A stretch of DNA of 64,000 nucleotides. It comes from Wolinella sp052170135 (lineage in GTDB: Bacteria > Campylobacterota > Campylobacteria > Campylobacterales > Helicobacteraceae). The stretch is from positions 1-64,000 of the forward strand of contig JBQNBC010000007.1 of NCBI GenBank assembly GCA_052170135.1, written 5' to 3'. Within the stretch, counting starts at the first letter, position 1, and each line of letters opens with the position of its first letter. Position numbers and translations under genes: made by a program. Below are positions 1-8,805 of this stretch, one piece after another. The notes beneath the pieces are model-generated. The model worked only from the letters and a program-made list of their open reading frames with translations, did not search any database and was not told the DNA's origin.

Positions 1-1
1 A

Positions 2-103
2 TCTGTAATAGGAATCATACGAGACATAGCAGATCAGACAAATCTCCTAGCCCTAGAGGCTAAGAATCCACTACAAAACAGATCTACTTCTTTGTATATT
101 TAA
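2..103 (+). pseudogene. methyl-accepting chemotaxis protein remnant (cut by window edge)
   Basis: Read from base 2, the plus strand gives IIRDIADQTNLLALEAK and reaches a stop at 101-103. The first part is the conserved tip of the chemoreceptor signalling hairpin, which in intact receptors continues as ALNAAIEAARAGE. Here the match breaks right after LALEA and is followed by about a dozen unrelated residues. The two full receptors in this window (22775-24760 and 26793-28466) keep the whole motif. I infer a truncated or rearranged receptor gene. Its 5' part lies outside the window, so a larger altered gene cannot be excluded. Confidence 0.6.
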
Positions 104-111
104 AACCTTAT

Positions 112-441
112 CTATGCCCTTATACCACCAGTTATTATAATGAGTGCACCAAATAGCGAAATAGATGCACCAATAATATCAAAGCGTGTGAGACTCTCAC
201 GCTCCACTCCTATAAGCCATAAAAGTGATGCAATAATATATATACCACCATAAGCGGCATATGCACGCCCGGCAAAATCACCCTCCACACGCGTAAGTAT
301 CCATGCAAACACAACAAGAGAGATAATTCCAGCGACAATATACAGCGGTTGTTTACCACCTTTTAGCACTACCCAAAATACATAGCAACCGAAAATCTCG
401 AAAAATGCCGCAAGCACATATAAAGCGACATCCTTAACCAT
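112..441 (-). CDS. ynfA: YnfA/UPF0060 family small membrane protein
   Basis: This is a 109-residue, very hydrophobic protein with four predicted membrane helices. It has the family hallmarks EIFGCYVFW in the first helix and GRAYAAYGGIYI between helices 2 and 3, and its length is normal for UPF0060. The family sits in the inner membrane and is distantly related to small multidrug-resistance-type transporters; its substrate is not established. The ATG is preceded by an AAGGAT-like ribosome site. It stands alone, convergent with the chemoreceptor scrap at 2-103 and divergent from the TAXI protein gene across an AT-rich gap. Confidence 0.85.
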   Translation of the reverse strand: MVKDVALYVLAAFFEIFGCYVFWVVLKGGKQPLYIVAGIISLVVFAWILTRVEGDFAGRAYAAYGGIYIIASLLWLIGVERESLTRFDIIGASISLFGALIIITGGIRA

Positions 442-686
442 ATAAATCCTTTTTGTATTCTTCTATGAAATATCGTGATATTAACACAATCATGTATAAG
501 TGATAAAAAATTTATTTTATAAAAAAATTAAATTTTCTTGTCATCTAAAAAGTTGCTATTTTTGTCTACTTTTCAACTATTTTTGTTAAAAAGATTGTAT
601 ATTCTCTTAAGTCAATTAATTAATATTGCTAATTATATTTTTGTCTTTTAACAACTTGAAACCAAGGCAATAAATAGAGGTAGATC

Positions 687-1634
687 ATGACAAAGATGAT
701 AAGCAAAATGCTAGCTATCGCTACGATTCTTTCTGCAAACATCGCCTGCGCGATGGACTTTTTCATTATTGGAACAGGAAGTGTAACTGGTGTATATTAT
801 CCAACTGGTAGCTCAATATGTCGGATAGTAGCAAAGAGCAATAAAAATATGCGATGTAGCGCAGAGATGACTTCTGGCTCGATACAAAACATCCAACAAA
901 TCATCAATGATCAGCTAGAAGTAGCAGTATCTCAAGGAGACGTCCTGCATGAAGCCTATCATGGCATAGCACGTTTCCAAAGCCCGTCAAAGAATCTACG
1001 CACTATTATGATGCTACACTCAGAACTACTCTCTATCATTGTGTCACGCGATGCAAAAATATCTACACCAAGTGACCTCAAAGGAAAGCGCATAAGTCTA
1101 GGCTCGTTCGATGATGGCAGCCAAAATACTCCAAATGCCATTCTAGAATTGCTAAACATAAAACGCTCAGACCTACGTCGTATTGGTGAAATAACCCCAG
1201 CTGAAACAAAAGGTGCAATGATAGATGGGCGGATAGATGGCTACTTTACAACCATCGGACACCCTGCACAAAGCATCGCAAATCTTGCACTTTCCAAGAA
1301 GATTTCACTATTAAATCTCGAACAAAAATCTATTGAAGATATCACCAAAAAATACCCATACTATACAAAAAATATAATATCAGCAAATACTTACAATGGA
1401 ATCGATAGGGATATCGAAACAGTAGGTGTACGCGCTGTGCTAGTGGCTAGTGACAAGACAGACAATAACATTGTACGTGCAATAGTGAAATCTGTGCTAG
1501 ATAATTTTGATGATTTTCGAAGAATCTATCCAGCCTATAGAAATCTCACAAAACAAGATCTAATAACAGATCTCATTGTTCCACTTCACCCAGCCGCAGA
1601 GGAGGTATACAAAAAAGCTGGTATATTAAAATAG
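687..1634 (+). CDS. TAXI-family TRAP transporter solute-binding protein
   Basis: This 315-residue protein starts with a signal peptide (about residues 1-22, ending SANIACA). The mature part opens with FFIIGTGSVTGVYYPTG, the typical start of TAXI (TRAP-associated extracytoplasmic immunogenic) binding proteins, followed by the family segment TSGSIQNIQQI. Such proteins catch a substrate in the periplasm for a fused 4TM-12TM TRAP permease. No TRAP permease gene is present anywhere in the window, so this is either an orphan or works with a distant permease. The ATG follows AGAGGTAG. The roughly 240 bases upstream are strongly AT-rich. The ligand is unknown. Confidence 0.85.
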   Translation: MTKMISKMLAIATILSANIACAMDFFIIGTGSVTGVYYPTGSSICRIVAKSNKNMRCSAEMTSGSIQNIQQIINDQLEVAVSQGDVLHEAYHGIARFQSPSKNLRTIMMLHSELLSIIVSRDAKISTPSDLKGKRISLGSFDDGSQNTPNAILELLNIKRSDLRRIGEITPAETKGAMIDGRIDGYFTTIGHPAQSIANLALSKKISLLNLEQKSIEDITKKYPYYTKNIISANTYNGIDRDIETVGVRAVLVASDKTDNNIVRAIVKSVLDNFDDFRRIYPAYRNLTKQDLITDLIVPLHPAAEEVYKKAGILK

Positions 1635-2277
1635 CCTTAGAAGAGTTGCCTAGATTCTGCATTAACATAACGAATGCACACACAACAAACATTTATCAAC
1701 CCGCTTCTATACTCAAGCAGATTTAAGACTCACCTAGATCTGTTTTGCTATTACGATTCTTATACTCATAGCCTGAGTAGTTATAGCAAAATCAGCCAGA
1801 CACGATGTACACGAAACGAATGTGACGAAATCAGGATAACAGCATCAGCACCAAATAAAAATAAGCGTGTGAGCCATTGAGGTGCAATTATTTTATCAAT
1901 ACAGTAACTCTAAATACTGCAAGCTATAGCAAAACATCTCTTACAATATGAAATCAAATGGATTTAACTGGCGACCTACAGCACGACAACAAATGTTATC
2001 ATGGTTTGATTCATGCACGCAGATAGCATCACATATATCGCACTTTGATTTTATTATGATCTCGGAAAGTCCAAACACAAAGAGCTAAGAATCGAAGTCA
2101 AAAAAAATACTTTGGGCATGCGCTAGCAAGTCCATTACAAAAAAAGACGAACTCATAAATACGTAAGCATTTAGCTGAGCACAAACACCATTCTTACAGA
2201 GCTTCGCGACATTGAATTGAATAAAACATGATGAAAACCGCCATTTAACGATATTGTCAAGAATATAAAATCAACAG
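1635..2277. other. gene-free stretch with possible decayed coding sequence
   Basis: No convincing intact gene lies here. The best open frame is 1948..2088 on the plus strand (46 codons, starting MKSNGFNWRPTARQQML). It has a protein-like composition but no clear ribosome site and no family I recognise. Other short frames continue after its stop in different phases, which is what a frameshifted relic would look like. A 68-codon frame at 1674..1880 has no recognisable features and I do not call it. Confidence 0.3.
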
Positions 2278-3561
2278 CTACTCGTCACCGCCAGATATCA
2301 ACTCTTCCTGTATATTCTTGCTACTTTTCACACCAAGCTTGCGTAGCCCCTCGGCACTTCGTATCAGATTCCCCTTGCCATCTTTTAGCTTGCCAAGCGC
2401 ATCATCATAACTCTTTTGCGCCGCTTCAAGATGCTTGCCAATCTTCAAAAACATATCGCTAAACCCGACAAACTTGTCATACATAGCACCAGCTCGTCTT
2501 GCGATTTCATCGGCATTTTGACTCTGTCGCTCATATCGCCAGATATTATGTATCGTCCTGAGCGTAACAAGCAATGTTGAAGGACTAACAATGATGATAT
2601 TTTTATCATACGCACTACTAAAAAGCCCATAATCATACCTAAGCGCATCGATGAATGCTCCTTCAATAGGCACAAACATCAGCACAAAATCAAGACTTCT
2701 GCCCCTTAATAGCGTCTCATACGACTTTGGTGAGAGCCCATTTATGTGCGCTTTAAGTGATGCGATATGCGCTAGCATGTCGGATTCTTCACCACTTTGG
2801 CTATAGCGCTCATAAGCGACCAGCGATACTTTAGAATCGATAATAACATCGCGATTCTCAGGTAAATGGACAATAACATCAGGGCGTAATATCCGCCCAT
2901 CGTCATTTTTCAGACTTACCTGTGTCTCATATTCGCGCCCACGCTCAAGCGCAGAATCTTCCAAAATACGCTCTAAAATCATCTCGCCCCAGTTGCCCTG
3001 TATCTTTTTGTCACCACGCAAAGCCTGTGTAAGGCGCAACGCATCTTCAGATATCTTGATACTACTTGCTTTGAGATTATCTATCTCATGCTTTAAAATC
3101 GCACGACTCTCCATATCTTTTGCATGATTCTCCTCGAGCTTTTGGCGAAAGCCTTTCATCTGCTCGGAAAATGGCTTAAGAAGCAATTCAAGCTTCTCAT
3201 TTTGGCGCTCTTGTAGCTGTGCGCCTTTTTCGTTTAAAAGCTTTTGCGCTAGCTCACTGAATTCAAGCTTTAGCTTCTCTTGATTTTCCGCAAAGAATCG
3301 TTCCCTCTCCGCTACACCTTCTTGCTCATTCTCCAATGAAGTCTCTAGTCTACTATTTTCTTTGGCACATTCTAATAATTTTTTTTGTAAGTCATTACAA
3401 TGATTCTCTAGAGTAAGAATTTTCTTTTTTAGTTCACTATTTTCAGTAATTTTAGAATCACAATCCTTGGATAAAAGCGCAACCCTTGTGTTTAGAAGAC
3501 TTATTTTATAAAGAAAGAACAAGGCGACTACAGCTATGAAAACTAGCGCAATAACAAGCAT
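2278..3561 (-). CDS. rmuC: RmuC-family DNA recombination protein
   Basis: The 427-residue protein has an N-terminal membrane anchor (about residues 1-20), a long coiled coil (about 25-190, rich in Glu, Lys and Leu), and then the RmuC core with QGNWGEMILERILEDSAL and the nuclease-like stretch RPDVIVHLPENRDVIIDSKVS. RmuC is known to limit recombination at inverted repeats; its biochemistry is poorly defined. I chose the ATG at 3561, just downstream of the livF stop, because the longer frame overlaps livF and the anchor begins right after this Met. It is the last gene behind livF and probably cotranscribed with it. Confidence 0.88.
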   Translation of the reverse strand: MLVIALVFIAVVALFFLYKISLLNTRVALLSKDCDSKITENSELKKKILTLENHCNDLQKKLLECAKENSRLETSLENEQEGVAERERFFAENQEKLKLEFSELAQKLLNEKGAQLQERQNEKLELLLKPFSEQMKGFRQKLEENHAKDMESRAILKHEIDNLKASSIKISEDALRLTQALRGDKKIQGNWGEMILERILEDSALERGREYETQVSLKNDDGRILRPDVIVHLPENRDVIIDSKVSLVAYERYSQSGEESDMLAHIASLKAHINGLSPKSYETLLRGRSLDFVLMFVPIEGAFIDALRYDYGLFSSAYDKNIIIVSPSTLLVTLRTIHNIWRYERQSQNADEIARRAGAMYDKFVGFSDMFLKIGKHLEAAQKSYDDALGKLKDGKGNLIRSAEGLRKLGVKSSKNIQEELISGGDE

Positions 3562-3565
3562 ATTA

Positions 3566-4261
3566 TCAGCCACCAAGATAACGCTTCTTAATCTCTGGAT
3601 CATGCAACAAAGCTTCAGCTCTATTGCTTAGAACGATGTGTCCATTTTCTAACACATAAGCCCTATCAGCAACTTTTAATGCAGCGAAAGCATTTTGTTC
3701 AATGAGAAGAATCGTAATCCCCTCACTTCTTAGATGTGCTATAGTGTCAAACAGCTCGCCTACAATCTTTGGGGCAAGCCCAAGACTAGGCTCATCTAGC
3801 ATCAGAAGCTTTGGCTCGCCCATGAGTGCACGTGCAATGGCAAGCATCTGCTGCTCACCACCACTCATAGTGCCAGCCAACTGACTTTGTCGCTCTCGCA
3901 AGCGCGGAAACAGATTATACATTCTCTCACGCATACGCTCGAAATTCTCATCATTATTGTATGCGCCCATACGTAGATTTTCCTCAATTGTGAGGTTTAT
4001 AAAGACTTTACGCCCCTCTGGCACAAGTGCAATTCCCCGTTGGATAATCTTATGAGTTGGCAACTTTGATATTTTTGCACCAAAAAACTCCACATTTCCT
4101 TTGGATTTTACGGCATTAACAATAGCGCTTAATGTAGAGGTCTTACCAGCTCCATTGCTCCCGATAAGCGTGACAATCTCATGCTCTTCAATATGAAAAT
4201 CAACACCTCTCAAGCCCTCTATAAGCCCATAATATACGCGCAATCCCTCAGCTTTCAACAT
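3566..4261 (-). CDS. livF: branched-chain amino-acid ABC transporter ATPase LivF
   Basis: This 231-residue ABC ATPase has Walker A GSNGAGKTST, signature MSGGEQQMLAIARAL, Walker B LLMLDEPSLGL and a switch His-region that ends IEQN, the form typical of LivF. It is one of the two nucleotide-binding subunits driving import of leucine, isoleucine, valine or related amino acids. I prefer the ATG at 4261, preceded by a GGGGGAT ribosome site, over an upstream Met; this leaves a 14-base overlap with livG. It is the last transport gene of a five-gene operon. Confidence 0.93.
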   Translation of the reverse strand: MLKAEGLRVYYGLIEGLRGVDFHIEEHEIVTLIGSNGAGKTSTLSAIVNAVKSKGNVEFFGAKISKLPTHKIIQRGIALVPEGRKVFINLTIEENLRMGAYNNDENFERMRERMYNLFPRLRERQSQLAGTMSGGEQQMLAIARALMGEPKLLMLDEPSLGLAPKIVGELFDTIAHLRSEGITILLIEQNAFAALKVADRAYVLENGHIVLSNRAEALLHDPEIKKRYLGG

Positions 4262-5024
4262 TTGCAATATCCCCCAAATAGGCAGCAATCACGTGCTCAT
4301 TATTAATCGCTTCAGCGGGAGTACCACTAAAAAGCATCTTCCCATAGTCTAATACCAATACACGGTCACAGAGTCGATTAACAAAAGGCATATCGTGTTC
4401 AATAAGCAAAACACTAAGATTGAAATCACCTTTCATGCGGACAATGAGCTCAGCTAGCTCCTCTGTCTCCTTTGGATTCATCCCCGCAGCTGGCTCATCA
4501 AGCAATAGCAATTTTGGCGATGCTGCAAGTGCACGTGCTATCTCTACTTTGCGCTGATTCCCATAGCTAAGACTAGTCGCCAGAGAATTGGCATGCTCCA
4601 CTATTCCTATATATTCAAGAATCTCAAGTGCGCGCGCCTTTGCTTTTTTCTCCTCACTAAAGAATCTACCAAAGCGTAAAGCCGCTTCAATAAAAGTGTA
4701 ACTTATGGACGAATGAAGACCTATTAGGACGTTTTCCAGCACGCTTAAACTCTCAAAAAGACGAATATTTTGGAATGTTCGCGCGATTCCCTTTGTTACT
4801 ATCTTATTTGGCTTATAGCGCGTGATCTCCTCGCCGAGTAACTTCACGCTCCCTGATGTTGGCTTGTAGTTGGCTGTAATGACATTAAACATTGTCGTTT
4901 TACCCGCTCCATTTGGACCAATAAGTCCAAAAACTTCACCGTTATCAATACCAAAGCTAACGTTATCAATAGCGCGTAAACCACCAAATTGCATTACCGC
5001 GTGCTCAACTTCTAAAATCTTCAC
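4248..5024 (-). CDS. livG: branched-chain amino-acid ABC transporter ATPase LivG
   Basis: The 258-residue ABC ATPase has Walker A GPNGAGKTTMF, signature LSYGNQRKVEIARAL, Walker B LLLLDEPAAGMNP and the LivG-typical segment GIARTFQNIRLF. It pairs with LivF on the LivH/LivM membrane core. Its start overlaps the end of livM by four bases (ATGA type), indicating translational coupling. All catalytic motifs are intact. Confidence 0.94.
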   Translation of the reverse strand: MKILEVEHAVMQFGGLRAIDNVSFGIDNGEVFGLIGPNGAGKTTMFNVITANYKPTSGSVKLLGEEITRYKPNKIVTKGIARTFQNIRLFESLSVLENVLIGLHSSISYTFIEAALRFGRFFSEEKKAKARALEILEYIGIVEHANSLATSLSYGNQRKVEIARALAASPKLLLLDEPAAGMNPKETEELAELIVRMKGDFNLSVLLIEHDMPFVNRLCDRVLVLDYGKMLFSGTPAEAINNEHVIAAYLGDIANVES

Positions 5025-6064
5025 GCACGCCTCCTCTTAAGCTCCCAAAACTCCTTTTTGCCCATAATTCCTTCCCTTGCAAAGAGCATCAATACAAGCA
5101 GAATGAGCGAAAAAATTACCATTCTAAGCCCAGGATAAGCCCCAAGGTCATGTCCAAAGAAATTTAGCGGCTGATCCAAGAATCTAAGCCACTCCCCACC
5201 GCCAACAACGAGGAAAGCACCAAGAATCGCCCCACTTGTACTCCCAAGTCCACCAAGAACAATTATAATAAGCAACTGAAATGTCAACATGAAATCAAAT
5301 AAATCAGGCGAAATAGTTGTAAGCAATGTAGCAAGCAATCCACCACCGATACCCTCTAAAAACGCACTAGTGGTAAAAGCACAAGTTTTGATCTTAAATG
5401 TATCAATACCCATCGCAATAGCCGCATCCTCATCGTCGCGTATAGCCTTCATAGCACGACCAAACTTTGAATAAACAACCTGCAGAATAAAAATCACCGC
5501 AGCCAACGCAATAATCCCACTCCAGTAAATAGTAGTAAGCTGAGGAATCCCATCAATTCCTATTGCACCATTTGTGATTTGCGGATTGTTTATCGCGAGA
5601 ATCTTAATGATAAATCCAAAACCAAGTGTAACGATCGCTAAATAATCACCCCTAACGCGAAATACAGGAAAAGATAGCAAGAGTGCCAAAAGTGCAGCGC
5701 ATATTCCGCTAAGAGCCAAAGCTGGTATAAAATCTGAACTCATCCACAATACAAATGCATGTGGCTCAACGAGCTGATACATATCAAGCTTCGACTCGGA
5801 ATCCAAAAGCAAAATAGCCGTAATATATGCACCAACAGCAACAAATCCATTTGGCTCCAAGGATAACTGCCCAGTAATGCCGTTTATCAGGTTGTAACTC
5901 ACAGCCAAAATGATAAATATGAATATGTTATTCATAATCCTCAATATATAGTCATTGAAATAACTCTGACTAACCCACAGCCAAGCGATAAGCAATGAGT
6001 AAAGAATCGCATGCAGAGTAAGCGTAGAGACAGAATTTTGTGGTTTCAAGATAGTGCTTATCAA
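5021..6064 (-). CDS. livM: branched-chain amino-acid ABC transporter permease LivM
   Basis: This 347-residue permease has about ten hydrophobic segments and the family stretches YNLINGITGQLSLEPNGFVA near residue 60 and ALAVRDDEDAA-like KAIRDDEDAAIAMGID at the ATPase-coupling loop. It is the larger of the two permeases of the Liv importer. It starts four bases inside the end of livH. The C-terminus is short and basic (KRRRA), as expected for a cytoplasmic tail. Confidence 0.92.
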   Translation of the reverse strand: MISTILKPQNSVSTLTLHAILYSLLIAWLWVSQSYFNDYILRIMNNIFIFIILAVSYNLINGITGQLSLEPNGFVAVGAYITAILLLDSESKLDMYQLVEPHAFVLWMSSDFIPALALSGICAALLALLLSFPVFRVRGDYLAIVTLGFGFIIKILAINNPQITNGAIGIDGIPQLTTIYWSGIIALAAVIFILQVVYSKFGRAMKAIRDDEDAAIAMGIDTFKIKTCAFTTSAFLEGIGGGLLATLLTTISPDLFDFMLTFQLLIIIVLGGLGSTSGAILGAFLVVGGGEWLRFLDQPLNFFGHDLGAYPGLRMVIFSLILLVLMLFAREGIMGKKEFWELKRRRA

Positions 6065-6960
6065 AATCTACTCCTCTCTAGTCGCTCATCACCCATAATC
6101 CCAACTGGTCGGAACAGCAACACCAAAATCAAAAACATAAACGCAAATGCATCCTTGTAGCCACTAAGCTCGGGGAAAAATGCCACAGCTACCACCTCGG
6201 TAAATCCCAAGATAAATCCACCCAAAACCGCACCAGTAACGCTACCTATCCCTCCAAGAACAGCAGCTGCGAATGCTTTTAATCCAATTAGTACGCCCAT
6301 AAGCGGATCTATTGTTGGATAATGTATGGCATAAAATATCCCACCAACCGCTGCCAAAGCACTACCAACAATAAACACAATTGATATGATTTGATTTGCA
6401 TCTACGCCCATAAGTCGTACAGTATTGACATCAAATGCTACTGCACGTATAGCCATGCCATGCTTTGTGCGGTATAAAATATAGAGCAAAATCCCTAGTA
6501 AAGATAGCGTTACGAGTGGTACGACGACTGTGATTTTTGTTAGCACTAGAGATGATAAAGATATAGCATCATTGAAAAACTCAGGTGCACTAAAAGGCTT
6601 TGGAGTGCCACCAAATAGGACATTAAATAGATTCTCAAGAAAAAAGCTCACACCAATGGCCGTTATTAGCATTGAGATTCTTGGTGCACCTCTTAGTGGC
6701 TTGTATGCAATTTTGTCAATCGTAACACCAAGCAATGCAGCAAGCACAATAGAGAGCATAGCTGCAGCCCAAAATGGTAGCGCAAAGCTACTCACACCAA
6801 AAAATACCAAAAATGCCCCGACCATCATAACATCGGCATGCGCAAAATTTATGAGGCGTAAAACCCCATAAACCATCGTATAACCAATAGCAATGAGGGC
6901 GTACATACTCCCCAGACTAACACCATTGATGAGTTGCTGAAAAAAGGTAACAATATCCAT
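6061..6960 (-). CDS. livH: branched-chain amino-acid ABC transporter permease LivH
   Basis: The 299-residue permease begins with QQLINGVSLGSMYALIAIGY, the classic LivH N-terminus, and carries the coupling-loop segment AIRAVAFDVNTVRLMGVDANQ and the repeat LGGIGSVTGAVLGGFILG. About eight membrane helices are apparent. It is 34 bases downstream of the binding-protein gene and overlaps livM by four bases. Confidence 0.93.
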   Translation of the reverse strand: MDIVTFFQQLINGVSLGSMYALIAIGYTMVYGVLRLINFAHADVMMVGAFLVFFGVSSFALPFWAAAMLSIVLAALLGVTIDKIAYKPLRGAPRISMLITAIGVSFFLENLFNVLFGGTPKPFSAPEFFNDAISLSSLVLTKITVVVPLVTLSLLGILLYILYRTKHGMAIRAVAFDVNTVRLMGVDANQIISIVFIVGSALAAVGGIFYAIHYPTIDPLMGVLIGLKAFAAAVLGGIGSVTGAVLGGFILGFTEVVAVAFFPELSGYKDAFAFMFLILVLLFRPVGIMGDERLERSRF

Positions 6961-6994
6961 TTAAAACCTAAGTCGCAAAATATATCTCTAAAAA

Positions 6995-8119
6995 CTATGG
7001 ATTGATCGTTGTCTTATAGACAAGCTCCCCATTTTTAACCTCATTAATAACCGCACTTCGGATAGCATCACCATTTTGATCAATAGAGATTATGCCTGTC
7101 ACACCAGAAAAGTCCTTTGTAGAGCGAATATTTTTATTAATACACTCTTTGTCGTTTGGATTCCCACACTTATCCATAGCATCAATTATCACGCCATAAG
7201 CATCAGCACCGACTGCTGCAAATACATTCGCTTTGCCATCATTAAACTTCTGATTGTATCTCTCGAGGAATTTCTTACCAGTTTCAGACTGCTCCGCATC
7301 AGGCGAGTAGTAGTCAGTCGCCATATACCCTTCAATTGCATCCTTACCAACTTCAAAGAATATCTTATCAGCCGCAATTCCATCGCCGCCAATAAATGCT
7401 GCCTTAAGCCCTAGCTGTTGTGCTTGCACAGCAATTAGAGCCGCCTCATTGTAGTAAACTGGAATATAAACAACATCTACATTTTTTGCTTTTACGCTTG
7501 AGATTTGCGCTTTAAAATCCTTGCTACCAGCTGGCACTTGCGCCTCAATATCAATCGTGCCACCAAGTTTTGTAAATTGCGTTCTAAATGCCTTTGTAAG
7601 CCCTATGGAATAATCACTACCGCTATCAAATAGAATTGCGGCTTTTTTTGCTTTTAGTTCATTAAATGCAAGATTTGCACCAACCACACCCTGGAAACTA
7701 TCTGCAAAACATACACGACTTACATACTTTCGATTCTTTGTTACACGATCATTTGTGGCAGCTGGTGCAACAAGTGGTGTGCGCGTATCATCTGCTATCT
7801 TCGTCATTGCAAGAGTATTCGTCGAAATCATCTCGCCAATGACTGCATTAACCTTATCGCTCGAAACAAGTCTCTGCATGGAATTGGTAGCTTCGATTTT
7901 ATCACTCTTGCTATCCACTACTACAAGTTTTATGGTATCGCCATTTGCTAGCTTTGGACGCATTTCATTAGCGATCTCAATTCCGCGATGAGCCATCTTG
8001 CCATAGCCAGCCACAGCTCCACTTAATGGCATAACTACACCAATCTTCACATCTGCCGCTACAAGCGAGCTAGCTACGACTGCCGAAATTAGCGCGATTC
8101 TCCCAAGTCCTATAATCAT
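6995..8119 (-). CDS. livK: branched-chain amino-acid ABC transporter substrate-binding protein (LivJ/LivK type)
   Basis: The 374-residue protein has a signal peptide (about residues 1-21, ending SSLVAA). The mature region starts VKIGVVMPLSGAVAGYG and fits the type I periplasmic binding fold of the leucine/isoleucine/valine family. It captures the amino acid in the periplasm for LivHMGF and is the first gene of the operon. From sequence alone I cannot choose between LivJ-like (broad) and LivK-like (leucine) specificity. Confidence 0.9.
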   Translation of the reverse strand: MIIGLGRIALISAVVASSLVAADVKIGVVMPLSGAVAGYGKMAHRGIEIANEMRPKLANGDTIKLVVVDSKSDKIEATNSMQRLVSSDKVNAVIGEMISTNTLAMTKIADDTRTPLVAPAATNDRVTKNRKYVSRVCFADSFQGVVGANLAFNELKAKKAAILFDSGSDYSIGLTKAFRTQFTKLGGTIDIEAQVPAGSKDFKAQISSVKAKNVDVVYIPVYYNEAALIAVQAQQLGLKAAFIGGDGIAADKIFFEVGKDAIEGYMATDYYSPDAEQSETGKKFLERYNQKFNDGKANVFAAVGADAYGVIIDAMDKCGNPNDKECINKNIRSTKDFSGVTGIISIDQNGDAIRSAVINEVKNGELVYKTTINP

Positions 8120-8259
8120 GACCCAAATCCCCCTTGTGGTGGTTAGTTTAAAAATGTGTGGAATTATAATAAGCCAAACCTTAGCTTCCTACAAAAGCAA
8201 GGCTGATACACTAAAAAAGAAGGATGAAATATCAAAAATACTAATAAGGCAAAATATAT

Positions 8260-8805
8260 TTATGGTCTCAAATAAGCCTTTAGTATCTTTTGTTCCTTGA
8301 GTGGTCGTGATCTAGAATCGGTCTCTACATACTCAATACGACGCACTACATCCATACCTTTTATCACTTCACCAAAAATCGTATGCTTGCCATTTAGCCA
8401 CGGTGTGCGCACAGTGGTGATAAAAAACTGGCTACCATTTGTGTTTGCGCCAGCATTCGCCATCGCCAACAAACCATCTCTATCAAATGTATATCCGATA
8501 GCAAACTCATCTTCAAACGGCTTGCCCCAGATCGATTCACCGCCCATACCGCTACCAGTAGGATCACCACCTTGGATCATAAATTTACGTATCACACGAT
8601 GAAAAATAATACCATCATAGTAGCCATTCTTTACGTGCGTTACAAAGTTTTCCACAGCTTTTGGAGCGACTTTTGGAAACAGTGCTAACTCAATCTCTCC
8701 AGCCGTCGTCTCAAGGACAACTATATGATTTTCTGCGCGCAAAATCCCCAATGTCAGCGCAAATAGCGCGAAAATCTTAAGCAAAAAGTGAGTTGACGCT
8801 TTCAT
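8260..8805 (-). CDS. ppiA: periplasmic cyclophilin-type peptidyl-prolyl cis-trans isomerase
   Basis: The 181-residue protein has an N-terminal signal peptide (about residues 1-24) and one cyclophilin domain. Catalytic and binding motifs are visible: GIIFHRVIRKFMIQGGDPTG with the Arg, Phe and Gln expected at the active site, then NTNGSQFFIT and LNGKHTIFGEV. It speeds proline isomerisation in exported proteins. Its start lies 29 bases inside the 3' end of prs, so the two are probably cotranscribed. The symbol ppiA is by family resemblance. Confidence 0.88.
   Translation of the reverse strand: MKASTHFLLKIFALFALTLGILRAENHIVVLETTAGEIELALFPKVAPKAVENFVTHVKNGYYDGIIFHRVIRKFMIQGGDPTGSGMGGESIWGKPFEDEFAIGYTFDRDGLLAMANAGANTNGSQFFITTVRTPWLNGKHTIFGEVIKGMDVVRRIEYVETDSRSRPLKEQKILKAYLRP

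Noticed and set aside
1760..1900. Minus-strand reading resembling an ABC permease segment (APQWLTRLFLFGADAVIL)
   Set aside because: The likeness to FecCD-type permeases is short, with stops on both sides, and too weak to claim a relic.
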